Part shown: in pieces, positions 1 through 10,201 of the stretch
Position numbering within the stretch: the stretch's first letter is position 1
How the letters are laid out: each line of letters starts with the position of its first letter
NCBI RefSeq assembly: GCF_024345395.1
Contig: NZ_JAGQBA010000007.1
Span: 62,001 to 126,000, forward strand
Reading direction: 5' to 3'
Source: Cyanobium sp. Tous-M-B4
GTDB taxonomy: Bacteria; Cyanobacteriota; Cyanobacteriia; PCC-6307; Cyanobiaceae
DNA: 64,000 nt
The notes under the pieces: model-generated
The model's database searches: none
Seen by the model: only the letters and a program-made list of their open reading frames with translations
What the model was told of the DNA's origin: nothing
Made by a program: the position numbers and the translations under genes

Positions 1-467
1 TTCGCCAGTTTCTCTACCAAGTCGACTGGGGCGAACGGGATGTGCTGATCGTCGACCTGCCTCCTGGCACCGGTGATGCCCAGCTCACCATCGCCCAGGC
101 TGTGCCGATGGCCGGGGCGATCATCGTCACCACTCCCCAGCTGGTTTCCCTAGCTGATGCCCGCCGGGGCCTGGCGATGTTTCTGCAGATGGGGGTGGAC
201 GTGCTGGGTGTGGTGGAAAACATGAGCGTCTTCATCCCCCCTGACGCTCCAGATAAGCGTTATGCCCTATTCGGCAGCGGCGGCGGCGCCCGCCTGGCTG
301 AAGAGGCCGGGGTGCCCCTACTGGCCGAACTTCCTCTGGAGATGCCCGTGCGGGAAGGGGGGGATGCCGGACGGCCGGTAGTGCTCAGCCATCCCGAATC
401 GATCAGCGCCCGGGGCTTTTTGGCTTTGGCCCGCCAGCTCAGCGCCGCCCATCTGGCGCCAGCCTGA
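1..467 (+). CDS. Mrp/ApbC-type P-loop ATPase, 3' part only
   Basis: The left edge cuts this gene; only the C-terminal ~155 residues are present and the first full codon is at position 3. The DLPPGTGDAQLT motif, the following ITTPQ-like strand and the GVVENMS segment are diagnostic of the Mrp/NBP35 branch of the MinD/ParA ATPases. These are iron-sulfur cluster carrier or scaffold ATPases of the cytosol. The Walker A loop and any N-terminal DUF59-like domain lie outside the window. It ends 5 bp before rodA, so the two may be cotranscribed. Confidence 0.9.
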   Translation, partial: RQFLYQVDWGERDVLIVDLPPGTGDAQLTIAQAVPMAGAIIVTTPQLVSLADARRGLAMFLQMGVDVLGVVENMSVFIPPDAPDKRYALFGSGGGARLAEEAGVPLLAELPLEMPVREGGDAGRPVVLSHPESISARGFLALARQLSAAHLAPA

Positions 468-472
468 AAGCC

Positions 473-1750
473 ATGCTGAGCCAGTTGGGGCGGCGAAACC
501 CGCGATTTTTTAGTGGCCGCACCAGCCGGCGCAACCCTCTGGCCGACGTGGATCTGATCCTCTGGGGGGTACCGCTGGCAATGGTGGCGATCGCCGGGAT
601 CCTGATTGCCAGCACCCAGCGCCAGGCGAATTACGCCGACTGGTACCAGCACTGGGTAACGGCGGCGGTGGGCATGGTGGTAGCCCTACTGCTGGCGCGA
701 ATGCCATTGGATCGGCTGATCCCATTTAAGTGGCCGATTTACATCGCCATGGTCGCCAGCCTGGTGGCAGTACGAGTTGTCGGCACCAGTGCCCTAGGGG
801 CCCAGAGCTGGATCAACATTGGCGGCTTTTACGTGCAGCCCTCGGAATTCGCCAAGGTGGGCGCCATTTTGCTGCTCGCCGGGGTACTAGCCAGACACCC
901 GGTGGATCGTCCTGTTGACCTGATCCGTCCAGTAGGCCTGATCGCCCTGCCCTGGCTACTGGTTTTTGTGCAACCCGACCTAGGCAGCTCGCTTGTGTTT
1001 GGGGCCGTACTGCTGGTGATGCTGTTTTGGGCTGGGATGCCTGGGGCCTGGGTGGTGCTGCTGCTCTCCCCTCTTGTGGCGGCGATCGTGGCAGGCACCC
1101 TGCCCTGGCTGCTGCTGGGCTGGGTGCCCCTGATGGGCTGGCTGGCCTGGAAGAGCCTGCCCTGGAAGCGGGTGGCCCTGGCGATCAGCCTCGCCGTGCA
1201 GGGGATCTTCGCAATCGCCACCCCCTGGCTCTGGGAGCACGGCCTGCGCCCCCACCAGCGAGCCAGGCTCACCCTGTTTCTTGATCCCGCCCAGGATCCC
1301 CTCGGCGGCGGCTACCACCTGCTGCAGAGCACCGTGGGCATCGGCTCGGGGCAGATCTGGGGCACCGGCTTGATGCAAGGATCCCTCACCAAGCTGCGGT
1401 TTATCCCAGAGCAACACACCGATTTCATCTTCAGCGCCCTTGGGGAGGAAACCGGTTTTCTCGGCTCGGTGCTGGTGGTCGCCGGCTTCGCCCTGCTGAT
1501 GGGGCGCCTGCTGCAGATCGCTGGACGGGCCCGCAGCGACTACGAGGCCCTGGTGGTGGTGGGAATTGGGGCGATGCTGATGTTCCAGGTGGTGGTGAAC
1601 ATCAACATGACCATTGGACTCGGTCCAATCACCGGCATCCCCTTGCCCTGGCTGAGTTATGGAAGATCCGCCATGTTGGTGAACTTCATCTCCCTTGGGC
1701 TGTGCGCCTCGGCCGCCCGCCGGGGCCGCACGGCCCAGGGTCGCTGGTGA
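473..1750 (+). CDS. rodA: Rod-shape/peptidoglycan polymerase RodA (SEDS family)
   Basis: A 425-residue polytopic membrane protein with about ten hydrophobic segments. The extracytoplasmic loop carrying QSTVGIGSGQIWGTGL and the IPEQHTDFIFSALGEE motif identify the FtsW/RodA/SpoVE (SEDS) family. SEDS proteins are glycosyltransferases that polymerise lipid II, usually with a class B PBP. RodA is preferred over FtsW from length and motif style, but the two are hard to separate by eye. The TGA stop overlaps the GTG start of the next gene (GTGA), suggesting translational coupling. Confidence 0.88.
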   Translation: MLSQLGRRNPRFFSGRTSRRNPLADVDLILWGVPLAMVAIAGILIASTQRQANYADWYQHWVTAAVGMVVALLLARMPLDRLIPFKWPIYIAMVASLVAVRVVGTSALGAQSWINIGGFYVQPSEFAKVGAILLLAGVLARHPVDRPVDLIRPVGLIALPWLLVFVQPDLGSSLVFGAVLLVMLFWAGMPGAWVVLLLSPLVAAIVAGTLPWLLLGWVPLMGWLAWKSLPWKRVALAISLAVQGIFAIATPWLWEHGLRPHQRARLTLFLDPAQDPLGGGYHLLQSTVGIGSGQIWGTGLMQGSLTKLRFIPEQHTDFIFSALGEETGFLGSVLVVAGFALLMGRLLQIAGRARSDYEALVVVGIGAMLMFQVVVNINMTIGLGPITGIPLPWLSYGRSAMLVNFISLGLCASAARRGRTAQGRW

Positions 1751-3129
1751 GCCTGGCCGACCTGCGACGTTGTTTGGCTGAAGGGGTGCCAAGCGGAGTT
1801 GGCAACGAGGACTGCGCGCGGCGGCAGTGGTGGGCAGCCCTGGCCACCCTGCAGGAGGATTTCCTTCTGCCCCAGCAACCCCTCCAGGGGCTATGGCTGG
1901 CCGCGCCACTGCCCGCCCTCTATGAACCAGCCTTACTGCAGCAGCTGCAGGGCTGGGTGTGGGCCCCAAGCGACTTAGATGGCCTGCTGCCCAGCCCGGC
2001 TCCCCTGCTGCCAGGAGCCGGCAACCCAGCTCCATGCGGCAGCTTTCAGCGCCTAGCCCTGGCGGAGGAGGACGGCACCGACCCCCTCCTGCTGGTGATA
2101 ACCCCCCAGCTACAGGTAGCCCTTTGCCTCGATGGCCCGGCTGAAGGCCGGCGCCTGATTGTGCGCTTCGACCCAGAGGCCCTGTCCGAGGCCCTGGGCC
2201 TTATCCATGGGCGCCTACTCAGCCAGGATCCGGCAGCCTCGGCAGACCTGCGCAGCGCCCTAGAGCGACTGGGGCCCCTGCGCAGCGACGACCAACTGGG
2301 CCTGCGCTTCTGGCCGCGGCTGGGGGAACGGCTGGCCGCCATGGCCCCCAGCCTCACCCTGCAGCCCCTGGTGCATGGCGGCAGCGATCGCCCAACCCAG
2401 GCCCAGGAGCGCCAGGCCGGCGACACCCCCCGAGCGGTGAGCAGCGAACTCGCCCTGCTCGAGGCCCTCACCCACGAGGTGCGCACACCGCTGGCCACGA
2501 TCCGCACCCTGATCCGCTCCTTGCTGCGGCGCAGCGACCTGCCGCCGGTGGTGCGCCAGCGCCTCGAGCAGATCGACGGCGAATGCAGTGAGCAAATCGA
2601 TCGTTTCGGTCTGATCTTCCTGGCGGCCGAGCTGCAACGCCAACCAGGTTGCGAACAGCCCCTTGAAAGCCACGACCTGGCCCGCACCGACCTCAGCGCA
2701 GTGCTGCACCAGCAGCAAGAACTGTGGCAGCGGCAACTGGCGCGCCGCGGCCTGGAACTGGAGCTGGCCGTAGCCGCTGGCTTGTCGCCGGTGCTGAGCG
2801 ATCCGGCCCGGCTCGAAACCATGCTTGGCGGACTAATCGACCGCTTCAGCCGCGGCCTGCCCAGCGGCAGCCGCGTGACCGTAAGCCTGCTGCCGGCCGG
2901 CAGCAGGCTGAAGCTGCAGCTCAACAGCGAGGGCCACGACCCCAGCGAGAACGACGGGATGGGGAACGGCGAGCAGCGGGAGCTGGTGGGGCCAGTGCTG
3001 AGCTGGAACCCCACCACCGGCAGCCTCCAGTTGAGCCGTCAAGCCACCCAGCGGCTATTCCATCGCCTCGGCGGTCGCCTCACCGAGCGCAATGGCAGCG
3101 GCTTGACCGTGTTTTTCCCGGTCTGCTGA
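1747..3129 (+). CDS. Degenerate sensor histidine kinase-like protein
   Basis: A 460-residue protein starting at a GTG that overlaps the rodA stop. Residues ~1-230 form a soluble region I cannot assign. Residues ~234-290 form a HisKA-like dimerisation helix with a clear H-box (LTHEVRTPLATIRTL, His ~243). The C-terminal ~120 residues align loosely with a HATPase_c domain. The usual N-box asparagines are replaced (LETMLGGLIDRFS) and no DxGxG or GxGL nucleotide boxes are visible. It has no transmembrane segment and no adjacent response regulator. It could be a pseudokinase, a phosphotransfer protein, or a very divergent kinase. Confidence 0.72.
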   Translation: MSLADLRRCLAEGVPSGVGNEDCARRQWWAALATLQEDFLLPQQPLQGLWLAAPLPALYEPALLQQLQGWVWAPSDLDGLLPSPAPLLPGAGNPAPCGSFQRLALAEEDGTDPLLLVITPQLQVALCLDGPAEGRRLIVRFDPEALSEALGLIHGRLLSQDPAASADLRSALERLGPLRSDDQLGLRFWPRLGERLAAMAPSLTLQPLVHGGSDRPTQAQERQAGDTPRAVSSELALLEALTHEVRTPLATIRTLIRSLLRRSDLPPVVRQRLEQIDGECSEQIDRFGLIFLAAELQRQPGCEQPLESHDLARTDLSAVLHQQQELWQRQLARRGLELELAVAAGLSPVLSDPARLETMLGGLIDRFSRGLPSGSRVTVSLLPAGSRLKLQLNSEGHDPSENDGMGNGEQRELVGPVLSWNPTTGSLQLSRQATQRLFHRLGGRLTERNGSGLTVFFPVC

Positions 3130-3223
3130 AGGGCCGGTTTGTTGACGGGTGTGAAGAGTGGGGCAGAAGCCCCGATCCGGTCAAAAACACGGTGCTAGTT
3201 TCCGGCTGAAACGTTCCAAAGCC

Positions 3224-3655
3224 ATGGCAGCGACGGTGCTCAGCGGTCAACTCCCGAAGTACATCGGCAGCACCGGCGGCCTGCTGAACTCTGCTGAAAC
3301 TGAGGAAAAATACGCCATCACCTGGAGCAGCCCGAAGGAGCAAGTCTTCGAGCTGCCCACCGGTGGCGCGGCCCACATGAATGAGGGCGAAAATCTGATG
3401 TACTTCGCCCGCAAGGAGCAGTGCCTCGCCCTGGGTACCCAGCTGCGCACCAAGTTCAAGCCCCGGATCGAGGACTACAAGATCTATCGGATCTTTCCTG
3501 GTGGTGACACCGAATTCCTGCACCCCAAGGACGGCGTTTTCCCCGAGAAGGTCAACGAGGGTCGCACCATGGTTGGTCACAACCCCCGCCGCATCGGCGC
3601 CAACCAGAACCCCGCCAATCTCAAGTTCACCGGCAAGAACACCTTCGACGCTTGA
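3224..3655 (+). CDS. psaD: Photosystem I subunit II PsaD (ferredoxin docking)
   Basis: A 143-residue stromal-side PSI subunit beginning [19 protein letters not shown]. PsaD docks ferredoxin and stabilises PsaC on the reaction centre. Conserved blocks seen include KEEKYAITW-like (here [22 protein letters not shown]), [20 protein letters not shown] and [15 protein letters not shown]. The start at 3224 fits the family; the in-frame ATG at 3158 would add 22 non-conserved residues. It is monocistronic: an unrelated gene lies upstream and a strong terminator follows directly. Confidence 0.98.
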   Translation: MAATVLSGQLPKYIGSTGGLLNSAETEEKYAITWSSPKEQVFELPTGGAAHMNEGENLMYFARKEQCLALGTQLRTKFKPRIEDYKIYRIFPGGDTEFLHPKDGVFPEKVNEGRTMVGHNPRRIGANQNPANLKFTGKNTFDA

Positions 3656-3681
3656 GCAGCGTTGACCAACCCCTATAAAGG

Positions 3682-3706
3682 CGGGGCCAGGCGCCCCGTT
3701 TTTTTT
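3682..3706 (+). terminator. Rho-independent terminator of psaD
   Basis: A 6-bp GC-only stem (cggggc / gccccg) with a 5-nt loop is followed by eight T residues. It lies 26 bp after the psaD stop and before trpE, so it separates the two transcripts. Confidence 0.88.
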
Positions 3707-3723
3707 GCCTGCCCGCTTGTCCG

Positions 3724-5277
3724 ATGCCCAGCCCAGATCGCGATGGCTTAGCCCAAGAGGCTTTTCTCGAGGCAGTCGCGGCTGGCCACAACTTCATCCC
3801 CCTCTGGAAGCGCTGGCCTGCTGATCTAGAAACCCCGCTCACCGCCTGGCTGAAGGCCGGAGCGGCCAGCAGTCATGGTGTGCTGCTGGAGTCGGTGGAG
3901 GGTGGTGAGCGCATCGGCCGCTGGAGCTTTGTGGTGTCTGACCCGCTCTGGACCCTCACCAGCCGGAGCGACCAGAGTGTGCGCCAGTGGCGCACCGGCT
4001 CCGAGGAGCGGCTGCAGGGCAACCCCTTCGACCTGCTGCGCCAGTGCCTAGAGCCCCTATCCAGCCCGCCGATTCCCGGTCTGCCACCGGTGGGCCAGCT
4101 ATTTGGCTTCTGGGGCTACGAGCTGATCCGCTGGATCGAACCCAGCGTGCCGGTGCATCCGGCCGCCGAGGGTGCACCGCCTGATGGCTGCTGGATGCTG
4201 ACCGACAGCCTGCTGGTGTTCGACCAGGTAAAGCGCCAGATCACCGCGGTGGCCTACGCCGATCTGAGTGGCGGCCAGGATCCGGAGGCCGCCTACGCCG
4301 CGGCCGCAGCCCGGATCTCCGGCCTGGAAGAGCGCATGCACGGCCCCCTGCCAGGAGCCGGCACCCCCCTGAGCTGGCACGACGCCACTGCCGGTGACAT
4401 CGCTGCCAATTTGCGGACCACCAGCAACGTCGGGCAGGAGGCTTTCGAGGCAGCCGTGAGCCGCGGAGAAGGTCACATCGAAGCTGGCGACGTGTTCCAG
4501 CTGGTGCTCAGCCAGCGGCTGGAAACCCGCATTGATCGCGATCCCTTCGAGCTTTACCGCAGCCTGCGGATGGTGAATCCTTCGCCCTACATGGCGTTTT
4601 TCAACTTCGGCGGCTGGTATCTGATCGGCTCCAGTCCGGAGGTGATGGTGAAGGCAGAACCAACGGCCGCAGGGGGAATTAAGGCTTCCTTGCGGCCAAT
4701 CGCAGGCACGCGCCCCCGGGGCGCCGATGAGGCCGAAGACCTGGCCCTAGAGGCGGAGCTGCTGGCTGATCCCAAGGAGCGGGCCGAGCACGTAATGCTG
4801 GTGGATCTGGGCCGCAACGACCTGGGCCGCGTCTGCCAGCCGGGCACCGTCAAGGTCAGCGAATTGATGGTGATTGAGCGCTACTCCCACGTGATGCACA
4901 TCGTGAGCCAGGTGGAGGGCCTGCTGGCCGAGGGGCAAACGGTGTGGGACCTGCTGATGGCCTCCTTCCCCGCCGGTACGGTCAGTGGCGCTCCCAAGAT
5001 TCGGGCTATGCAGCTGATCCACGCCCTGGAGCCCGACGCCCGAGGCCCATACTCCGGGGTGTACGGCGGGGTCGATCTGGCTGGCGCACTCAACACCGCT
5101 ATTACCATCCGCACGATGGTGGTGCTGCCCCATCCCGAAGGTGGCTGGCGCGTGCAGGTGCAAGCCGGCGCTGGAGTAGTAGCCGACTCCAAGCCCGAGC
5201 TCGAATACCAGGAAACCTTGAATAAAGCCCGCGGCATGCTCAAAGCCCTGGCCTGTCTGCTGCCGGCCCAGCCATGA
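3724..5277 (+). CDS. trpE: Anthranilate synthase component I
   Basis: A 517-residue enzyme that converts chorismate and glutamine-derived ammonia to anthranilate, the first step of tryptophan synthesis. An N-terminal LLES motif (GVLLESVEGGERIGRWSF) matches the tryptophan feedback site. The chorismate-binding domain (from ~residue 240) has PSPYMAFFNFGG, the IAGTRPRG block, LVDLGRNDLGRV, ERYSHVMHIVSQVEG and the FPAGTVSGAPKIRAM signature. The glutaminase partner TrpG is not in this window. The stop codon overlaps the next start (ATGA). Confidence 0.97.
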   Translation: MPSPDRDGLAQEAFLEAVAAGHNFIPLWKRWPADLETPLTAWLKAGAASSHGVLLESVEGGERIGRWSFVVSDPLWTLTSRSDQSVRQWRTGSEERLQGNPFDLLRQCLEPLSSPPIPGLPPVGQLFGFWGYELIRWIEPSVPVHPAAEGAPPDGCWMLTDSLLVFDQVKRQITAVAYADLSGGQDPEAAYAAAAARISGLEERMHGPLPGAGTPLSWHDATAGDIAANLRTTSNVGQEAFEAAVSRGEGHIEAGDVFQLVLSQRLETRIDRDPFELYRSLRMVNPSPYMAFFNFGGWYLIGSSPEVMVKAEPTAAGGIKASLRPIAGTRPRGADEAEDLALEAELLADPKERAEHVMLVDLGRNDLGRVCQPGTVKVSELMVIERYSHVMHIVSQVEGLLAEGQTVWDLLMASFPAGTVSGAPKIRAMQLIHALEPDARGPYSGVYGGVDLAGALNTAITIRTMVVLPHPEGGWRVQVQAGAGVVADSKPELEYQETLNKARGMLKALACLLPAQP

Positions 5278-6452
5278 GAGCCCCTCTTTTGCTTAAGGGT
5301 TTTGAGGTGGAGCTCTACACCGGCCGTGCCGATGGCACGGTGGTGGGCTGCAGCGCCGAAGCTGCGGCCGCCCTCGAGGGGTTCGTAACCGAGCCCGATT
5401 GCCGCAACCTCGAATACATAACCCCCCCGGATGCCGACTACGCCCGGCAACTGCAACTACTGCTCGAGCCCCGCCAGCGGCTGCGCCGCTGGCTCGCTAG
5501 CCGCAATCTCACCCTGCTGCCCGGCAGCACCCTGAGCCTGGGGGACAGCCAGCGTTTTGAGCGCTCAGATCCGGCCAATCCCTATCACGGCTACATCGAG
5601 GCCACCTACGGCACCAAGGTGGTTACAGCCAGTGTGCACATCAATCTGGGGTTGACCGCAGACCACGGCCTCGAGCCCATGACCAGCCTGTTTGCGGGCC
5701 TGCGCCTGATGCGCTGCGAAGCGTCCCTGCTCCTGGCCCTCAGCGCCAGCTCGCCCTTTCTCGACGGGCGGGTAACCGCTGCCCATTCCCAGCGCTGGCT
5801 GCAGTTTCCCCTGACGCCAGCGGAGGTGCCCCTGTTTCTGGATCACCAGCACTACATCAGCTGGATGGGCGAGCAACTGGCCTTGGGCACCATGCAAAAC
5901 GTGCGCCATCTCTGGACATCGGTACGGCCCAATGGCGACAACCGGCCCCACGACCTCAACCGCCTGGAGATTCGCATTTGCGATCTGGTCACCGATCCAC
6001 TCGTGCTTTTGGCTATCACGGCCTTCGCCGAACTGCGCCTGCATCAGTTGATGCGAGAACCGGAGCGCTACGACCCCCTCCACGCCAGCAGCCTGAGCCC
6101 ATCCCAGCTAGCCAGCCTCGCCGATGCCAACGACCGGGCCGCAGCCTGCTCCAGCCTGGATGCCACCGTGATGCACTGGCGCAATGGGGCCCCGATCCTG
6201 GTCCGAGACTGGCTGACTCAGGAACTGGCAGATCTGGCTCCACTTGCCGAAGAGCTGGGGCTGAGCCGGGTGCTGGCCCCCCTGCAGGGCGTCCTTGACC
6301 ACGGCAACCAGGCCATGGGCTGGCTAGCTGGACACCAGGCTGGCCTGTCGATCCCGACCCTGCTCAACCAGACCATCGAGGCGATGGCAAGCCAGGAGGA
6401 GGAGCTACTTGAGGCAATCGCCACAGACGGGGTGCCTGGCCCTTTGGGATGA
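5274..6452 (+). CDS. gshA: Glutamate-cysteine ligase, cyanobacterial type
   Basis: A 392-residue protein resembling the cyanobacterial/plant-like gamma-glutamylcysteine synthetase family, with conserved [55 protein letters not shown] and [16 protein letters not shown]-like blocks. It would catalyse the first step of glutathione synthesis. The start overlaps the trpE stop by 4 bp, so translation is probably coupled, although the pathways differ. gshB is not nearby. Confidence 0.85.
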   Translation: MRAPLLLKGFEVELYTGRADGTVVGCSAEAAAALEGFVTEPDCRNLEYITPPDADYARQLQLLLEPRQRLRRWLASRNLTLLPGSTLSLGDSQRFERSDPANPYHGYIEATYGTKVVTASVHINLGLTADHGLEPMTSLFAGLRLMRCEASLLLALSASSPFLDGRVTAAHSQRWLQFPLTPAEVPLFLDHQHYISWMGEQLALGTMQNVRHLWTSVRPNGDNRPHDLNRLEIRICDLVTDPLVLLAITAFAELRLHQLMREPERYDPLHASSLSPSQLASLADANDRAAACSSLDATVMHWRNGAPILVRDWLTQELADLAPLAEELGLSRVLAPLQGVLDHGNQAMGWLAGHQAGLSIPTLLNQTIEAMASQEEELLEAIATDGVPGPLG

Positions 6453-6483
6453 TCAAAATCAGTACGCCGCCAATTCAGCTCCC

Positions 6484-9447
6484 ATGCGGCAGTCCATGCC
6501 CACTCCCGCTACTGCCATAGAGGCCATACCGGCTTCCCAGCGGGTCACCCGCCTGCTGGGCGAGCGTCTCGAATTGGTCGAGGATCTTTGGGAGACGGTG
6601 CTGCGCAGCGAGTGCCCCCCGGAGCAGGCCGAGCGGCTGCTGCGCCTGAAGCAGCTGAGTGACCCAAACGAGGCTGATGTCGCTGGGGCGATCGTGCAGC
6701 TAATCCGCGAGATGGACCTGGCCGAGGCAATCGCCGCGGCCAGGGCTTTTTCGCTTTATTTCCAGCTGGTCAACATCCTCGAGCAACACATCGAGGAGGA
6801 CAGCTACCTCGACAGCCTCAAAAACCAGGAAAACGGCCCCAGCGATCCCTTCCTGCCGGCCCTGGCCAACCAAACCGACCCAGCCACTTTTCGCCAGCTG
6901 TTCGCCCGCCTGCGCAGCCTGAATGTGCCGCCAGCCCAGCTGGAGAAGTTGCTGCGCACCCTCGACCTGCGGCTGGTGTTCACCGCCCACCCAACCGAAA
7001 TTGTGCGCCATACGGTGCGGCACAAGCAGCGGCGCGTGGCCACCTTGATCCAGAAACTGGAGCAGGGCAGCGGCCTCAATTGCCTTGAGCGCCAAGGCCT
7101 GCGACTCCAGCTGGAGGAGGAGATCCGGCTCTGGTGGCGCACCGACGAACTGCACCAGTTCAAGCCGACGGTGCTCGACGAGGTCGACTACGCCCTGCAC
7201 TACTTCCAGCAGGTGCTCTTCGACGCCATGCCCCAGCTGCGCGATCGCATTCGCGCCGCCCTGAAGCTGAGCTATCCAGACGTAGAACCGCCACGGGATT
7301 CGTTCTGCACCTTCGGCTCCTGGGTGGGCTCGGACCGGGACGGCAACCCATCGGTGACACCGGACATCACCTGGCGCACCGCCTGCTATCAACGCCAGCT
7401 AATGCTGGAGCGCTATCTCAAGGCGGTCACGGAGCTCAGTGACCAGCTCAGCATCTCGATGCAGTGGAGCCAGGTGAGCCCGGCCCTACTGGAATCGCTG
7501 GAAATGGACCGGCTGCGCTTCCCAGAGATCTACGAGGAGCGGGCTGCCCGCTACCGCCTCGAGCCCTACCGTCTCAAGCTCAGTTACACCATGGAGCGGC
7601 TGCGGCTCACCCACCAACGCAACCAGCAACTAGCCGATGCCGGCTGGGAGTCACCCTGCGATGGCAGCGCCCCACCACCACCGATGGGGGGCAGCATGGC
7701 CCCCGCTCCAACCCAGGAGTTGCACTACAGCACGGTTGATGAATTCCGCTACGACCTGGAGCTGATCCAAGACAGCCTCGAGCGCACTGGCCTCAGCTGC
7801 GAATCACTGCAGCACCTGATCAGCCAGGCCCAGATCTTCGCCTTCTGCCTGGCCAGCCTGGACATCCGCCAGGAGAGCACCCGCCACAGCGATGCCCTCG
7901 ACGAACTCAGTCGCTACTTGCAGCTAGCCGTGCCCTACGGCGAGATGGATGAGGCCCAGAGGGTCGAGTGGCTGCTCAGCGAAATCCAAACCCGCCGCCC
8001 CCTGCTGCCGCCCACCGCCAAATGGAGCGCCGCCACAGCCGAAACCTTTGCCGTGTTCCGGATGCTGCAGCGGCTGCAGCAGGAATTCGGATCGCGCATC
8101 TGCCGCACCTACGTGATCTCGATGAGTCACACGGTGTCCGATTTGCTGGAGGTGCTGCTGCTGGCCAAGGAGGCCGGGCTGGTAGACCCAATTGCCCAGC
8201 GCGCCGGCCTGCTGGTGGTGCCGCTGTTTGAAACGGTGGAGGACCTCCAGGGGGCGCCAGCGGTGATGGGCACCCTGTTCCGCCATCCCTTCTACCTAGC
8301 CCTGCTGGGCAGTGATGGTGGCCAGCCGCTCCAGGAAGTGATGCTGGGCTACTCCGACAGCAACAAGGACTCCGGCTTTCTCTCCAGCAACTGGGAAATC
8401 CACAAGGCCCAGATTGCCCTGCAGCGCTTGGCCATCAAACACGGGGTGGCCCTGCGCATCTTCCACGGCCGGGGCGGCTCGGTGGGCCGCGGCGGTGGTC
8501 CCGCCTATCAGGCGATCCTGGCCCAGCCCAGCGGCACCCTCAGCGGCCGCATCAAGATCACCGAGCAGGGAGAGGTGCTGGCCTCCAAATACTCCCTGCC
8601 GGAGCTAGCGCTCTACAACCTGGAAACGGTCACCACCGCCGTGCTGCAGAACAGCCTGGTAAGCAGCCCCGTTGACGAAACCCCCAGCTGGAACGAGCTA
8701 ATGGGCCGGCTGGCGGCCCGCTCCCGCGACCACTACCGGGCCCTGGTGCACGACAACCCCGACCTGGTGGCCTTCTTCCAGCAGGTGACCCCAATCGAAG
8801 AGATCAGCAAGCTGCAGATCTCCAGCCGCCCGGCCCGCCGCAAGAGTGGCGCCAAGGACCTCTCAAGCCTGCGGGCCATCCCCTGGGTATTCGGCTGGAC
8901 CCAGAGCCGCTTCCTGTTACCAAGCTGGTTTGGGGTGGGAGCTGCCCTGCAGGAGGAGCTCGACCAGGATCCCGGCCAGCTGGAGTTACTGCGCCTGCTC
9001 TACCAGCGCTGGCCGTTCTTCCGCATGCTGATTTCCAAGGTGGAGATGACCCTCTCCAAGGTGGATCTCGACCTGGCCCACCACTACGTCCAGGCCCTGG
9101 GCCGCAGCGAAAACCGCGAGGCCTTTGAAGCAATCTTCCAGTCGATCGCTGCCGAATTTGGCCTTACCCGCGATCTGGTGCTGGCGATCACCGGCCACAG
9201 CCGACTGCTGGATGGCGATCCTGCCTTGCAGCTCTCGGTGGATCTACGCAACCGCACGATCATTCCGCTCGGCTTCCTGCAGGTGGCCCTGCTCAGACGC
9301 CTGCGCGACCAAAACCGCCAACCACCGATGAGTGAAACGAGCGCCAGCAGCAGCGACGATGGGCGCACCTACAGCCGCAGTGAACTGCTGCGGGGCGCCT
9401 TGCTCACCATCAACGGCATCGCAGCGGGCATGCGCAATACCGGCTGA
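6484..9447 (+). CDS. ppc: Phosphoenolpyruvate carboxylase
   Basis: About 987 residues, normal for bacterial PEPC, which makes oxaloacetate from PEP and bicarbonate for the incomplete TCA cycle and aspartate-family amino acids. Catalytic blocks seen: [12 protein letters not shown] (His ~169), [47 protein letters not shown], and the family C-terminus [16 protein letters not shown] chose the ATG at 6484, after the gshA stop; an upstream in-frame ATG at 6409 lies inside gshA, and 6496 is an alternative. A ~30-residue proline-rich loop near residues 395-425 is a local insertion. Confidence 0.97.
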   Translation: MRQSMPTPATAIEAIPASQRVTRLLGERLELVEDLWETVLRSECPPEQAERLLRLKQLSDPNEADVAGAIVQLIREMDLAEAIAAARAFSLYFQLVNILEQHIEEDSYLDSLKNQENGPSDPFLPALANQTDPATFRQLFARLRSLNVPPAQLEKLLRTLDLRLVFTAHPTEIVRHTVRHKQRRVATLIQKLEQGSGLNCLERQGLRLQLEEEIRLWWRTDELHQFKPTVLDEVDYALHYFQQVLFDAMPQLRDRIRAALKLSYPDVEPPRDSFCTFGSWVGSDRDGNPSVTPDITWRTACYQRQLMLERYLKAVTELSDQLSISMQWSQVSPALLESLEMDRLRFPEIYEERAARYRLEPYRLKLSYTMERLRLTHQRNQQLADAGWESPCDGSAPPPPMGGSMAPAPTQELHYSTVDEFRYDLELIQDSLERTGLSCESLQHLISQAQIFAFCLASLDIRQESTRHSDALDELSRYLQLAVPYGEMDEAQRVEWLLSEIQTRRPLLPPTAKWSAATAETFAVFRMLQRLQQEFGSRICRTYVISMSHTVSDLLEVLLLAKEAGLVDPIAQRAGLLVVPLFETVEDLQGAPAVMGTLFRHPFYLALLGSDGGQPLQEVMLGYSDSNKDSGFLSSNWEIHKAQIALQRLAIKHGVALRIFHGRGGSVGRGGGPAYQAILAQPSGTLSGRIKITEQGEVLASKYSLPELALYNLETVTTAVLQNSLVSSPVDETPSWNELMGRLAARSRDHYRALVHDNPDLVAFFQQVTPIEEISKLQISSRPARRKSGAKDLSSLRAIPWVFGWTQSRFLLPSWFGVGAALQEELDQDPGQLELLRLLYQRWPFFRMLISKVEMTLSKVDLDLAHHYVQALGRSENREAFEAIFQSIAAEFGLTRDLVLAITGHSRLLDGDPALQLSVDLRNRTIIPLGFLQVALLRRLRDQNRQPPMSETSASSSDDGRTYSRSELLRGALLTINGIAAGMRNTG

Positions 9448-9497
9448 GTCCATTTCCTTCAGCCCCCTCCTCGATCAGCCCAGCTCTGGACTCCCTC

Positions 9498-9959
9498 TTG
9501 ATCCCGTTCCGCAGCCAGCCCCAAGCCCCGCGACTGAGGGAGGGCTATCAGCTACTGGCCGATGGCCTGCTGCCCAGTGCCGAAGCCCTCAACCGGCTAC
9601 TGGTTGCAGCGGGTGATCAGCCCCGACAGCCTGAGCGCTGGCAGCGGGTGCTGGAGCTAAGCGTCTGGCACTTGGGCGTGGCGGGCCCCGATGGCCAGCT
9701 GGTGGGTTTTGTCAGGGCTACCAGCGACCTCGCCCTCAATGCCAACCTCTGGGACCTTTGCGCCGATCCTGCCGATCCAGCTGAGGGAGAGATCCTGGCG
9801 GTGCTCGTCCATGCCGCCCTGGGCCGGCTGCGCCGGGAGCTGGCGGGGTGCAGTATTTCGCTTTCAGCCCCGCCCCAGGCCCTTGCAGCCCTGGAGCGCT
9901 ACGGGTTTGCGGTGGATCCGGGGGGCATCCGCGCCATGGGGCTCAAGCTGGAGAGTTGA
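9498..9959 (+). CDS. GNAT-family N-acetyltransferase
   Basis: 153 residues from a TTG start. The central DGQLVGFVRATSDLALNANLWDLCADPADPAEGEILAVLVHAALGRL stretch has the beta-strand / alpha-helix order of the GNAT fold, with the acetyl-CoA pyrophosphate loop poorly conserved. The substrate cannot be inferred. It lies 50 bp downstream of ppc in the same direction and may be the last gene of that transcript. Confidence 0.7.
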   Translation: MIPFRSQPQAPRLREGYQLLADGLLPSAEALNRLLVAAGDQPRQPERWQRVLELSVWHLGVAGPDGQLVGFVRATSDLALNANLWDLCADPADPAEGEILAVLVHAALGRLRRELAGCSISLSAPPQALAALERYGFAVDPGGIRAMGLKLES

Positions 9960-10087
9960 TCTCAAGCCGGTCAGGTGATTTCCAGCTGGGCTTGGCCAGC
10001 AAACCACCATCCCAAAGCAAAACCCCTCCGCTTAGGCCTTGAGTGCCTCGGCGGTGGGGAGAGTTGGGGCGGGGTGCGGTGGGGTGA

Positions 10088-10161
10088 CGAGCATGGAGGG
10101 ACTCGAACCCCCGACCCTCAGAACCGGAATCTGATGCTCTATCCAACTGAGCTACATGCCC
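10088..10161 (-). tRNA. tRNA-Arg (anticodon CCG)
   Basis: A 74-nt cloverleaf on the minus strand. The acceptor stem GGGCATG/CATGCTC has one G-U pair, the anticodon stem TCAGA/TCTGA frames the loop TTCCGGT, and the T arm carries GTTCGAGTC. CCA is not encoded. Confidence 0.96.
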
Positions 10162-10201
10162 TTAAAGGCACCCCGCCTGGCCTACCTTAGCCGCTCACCG
10201 C

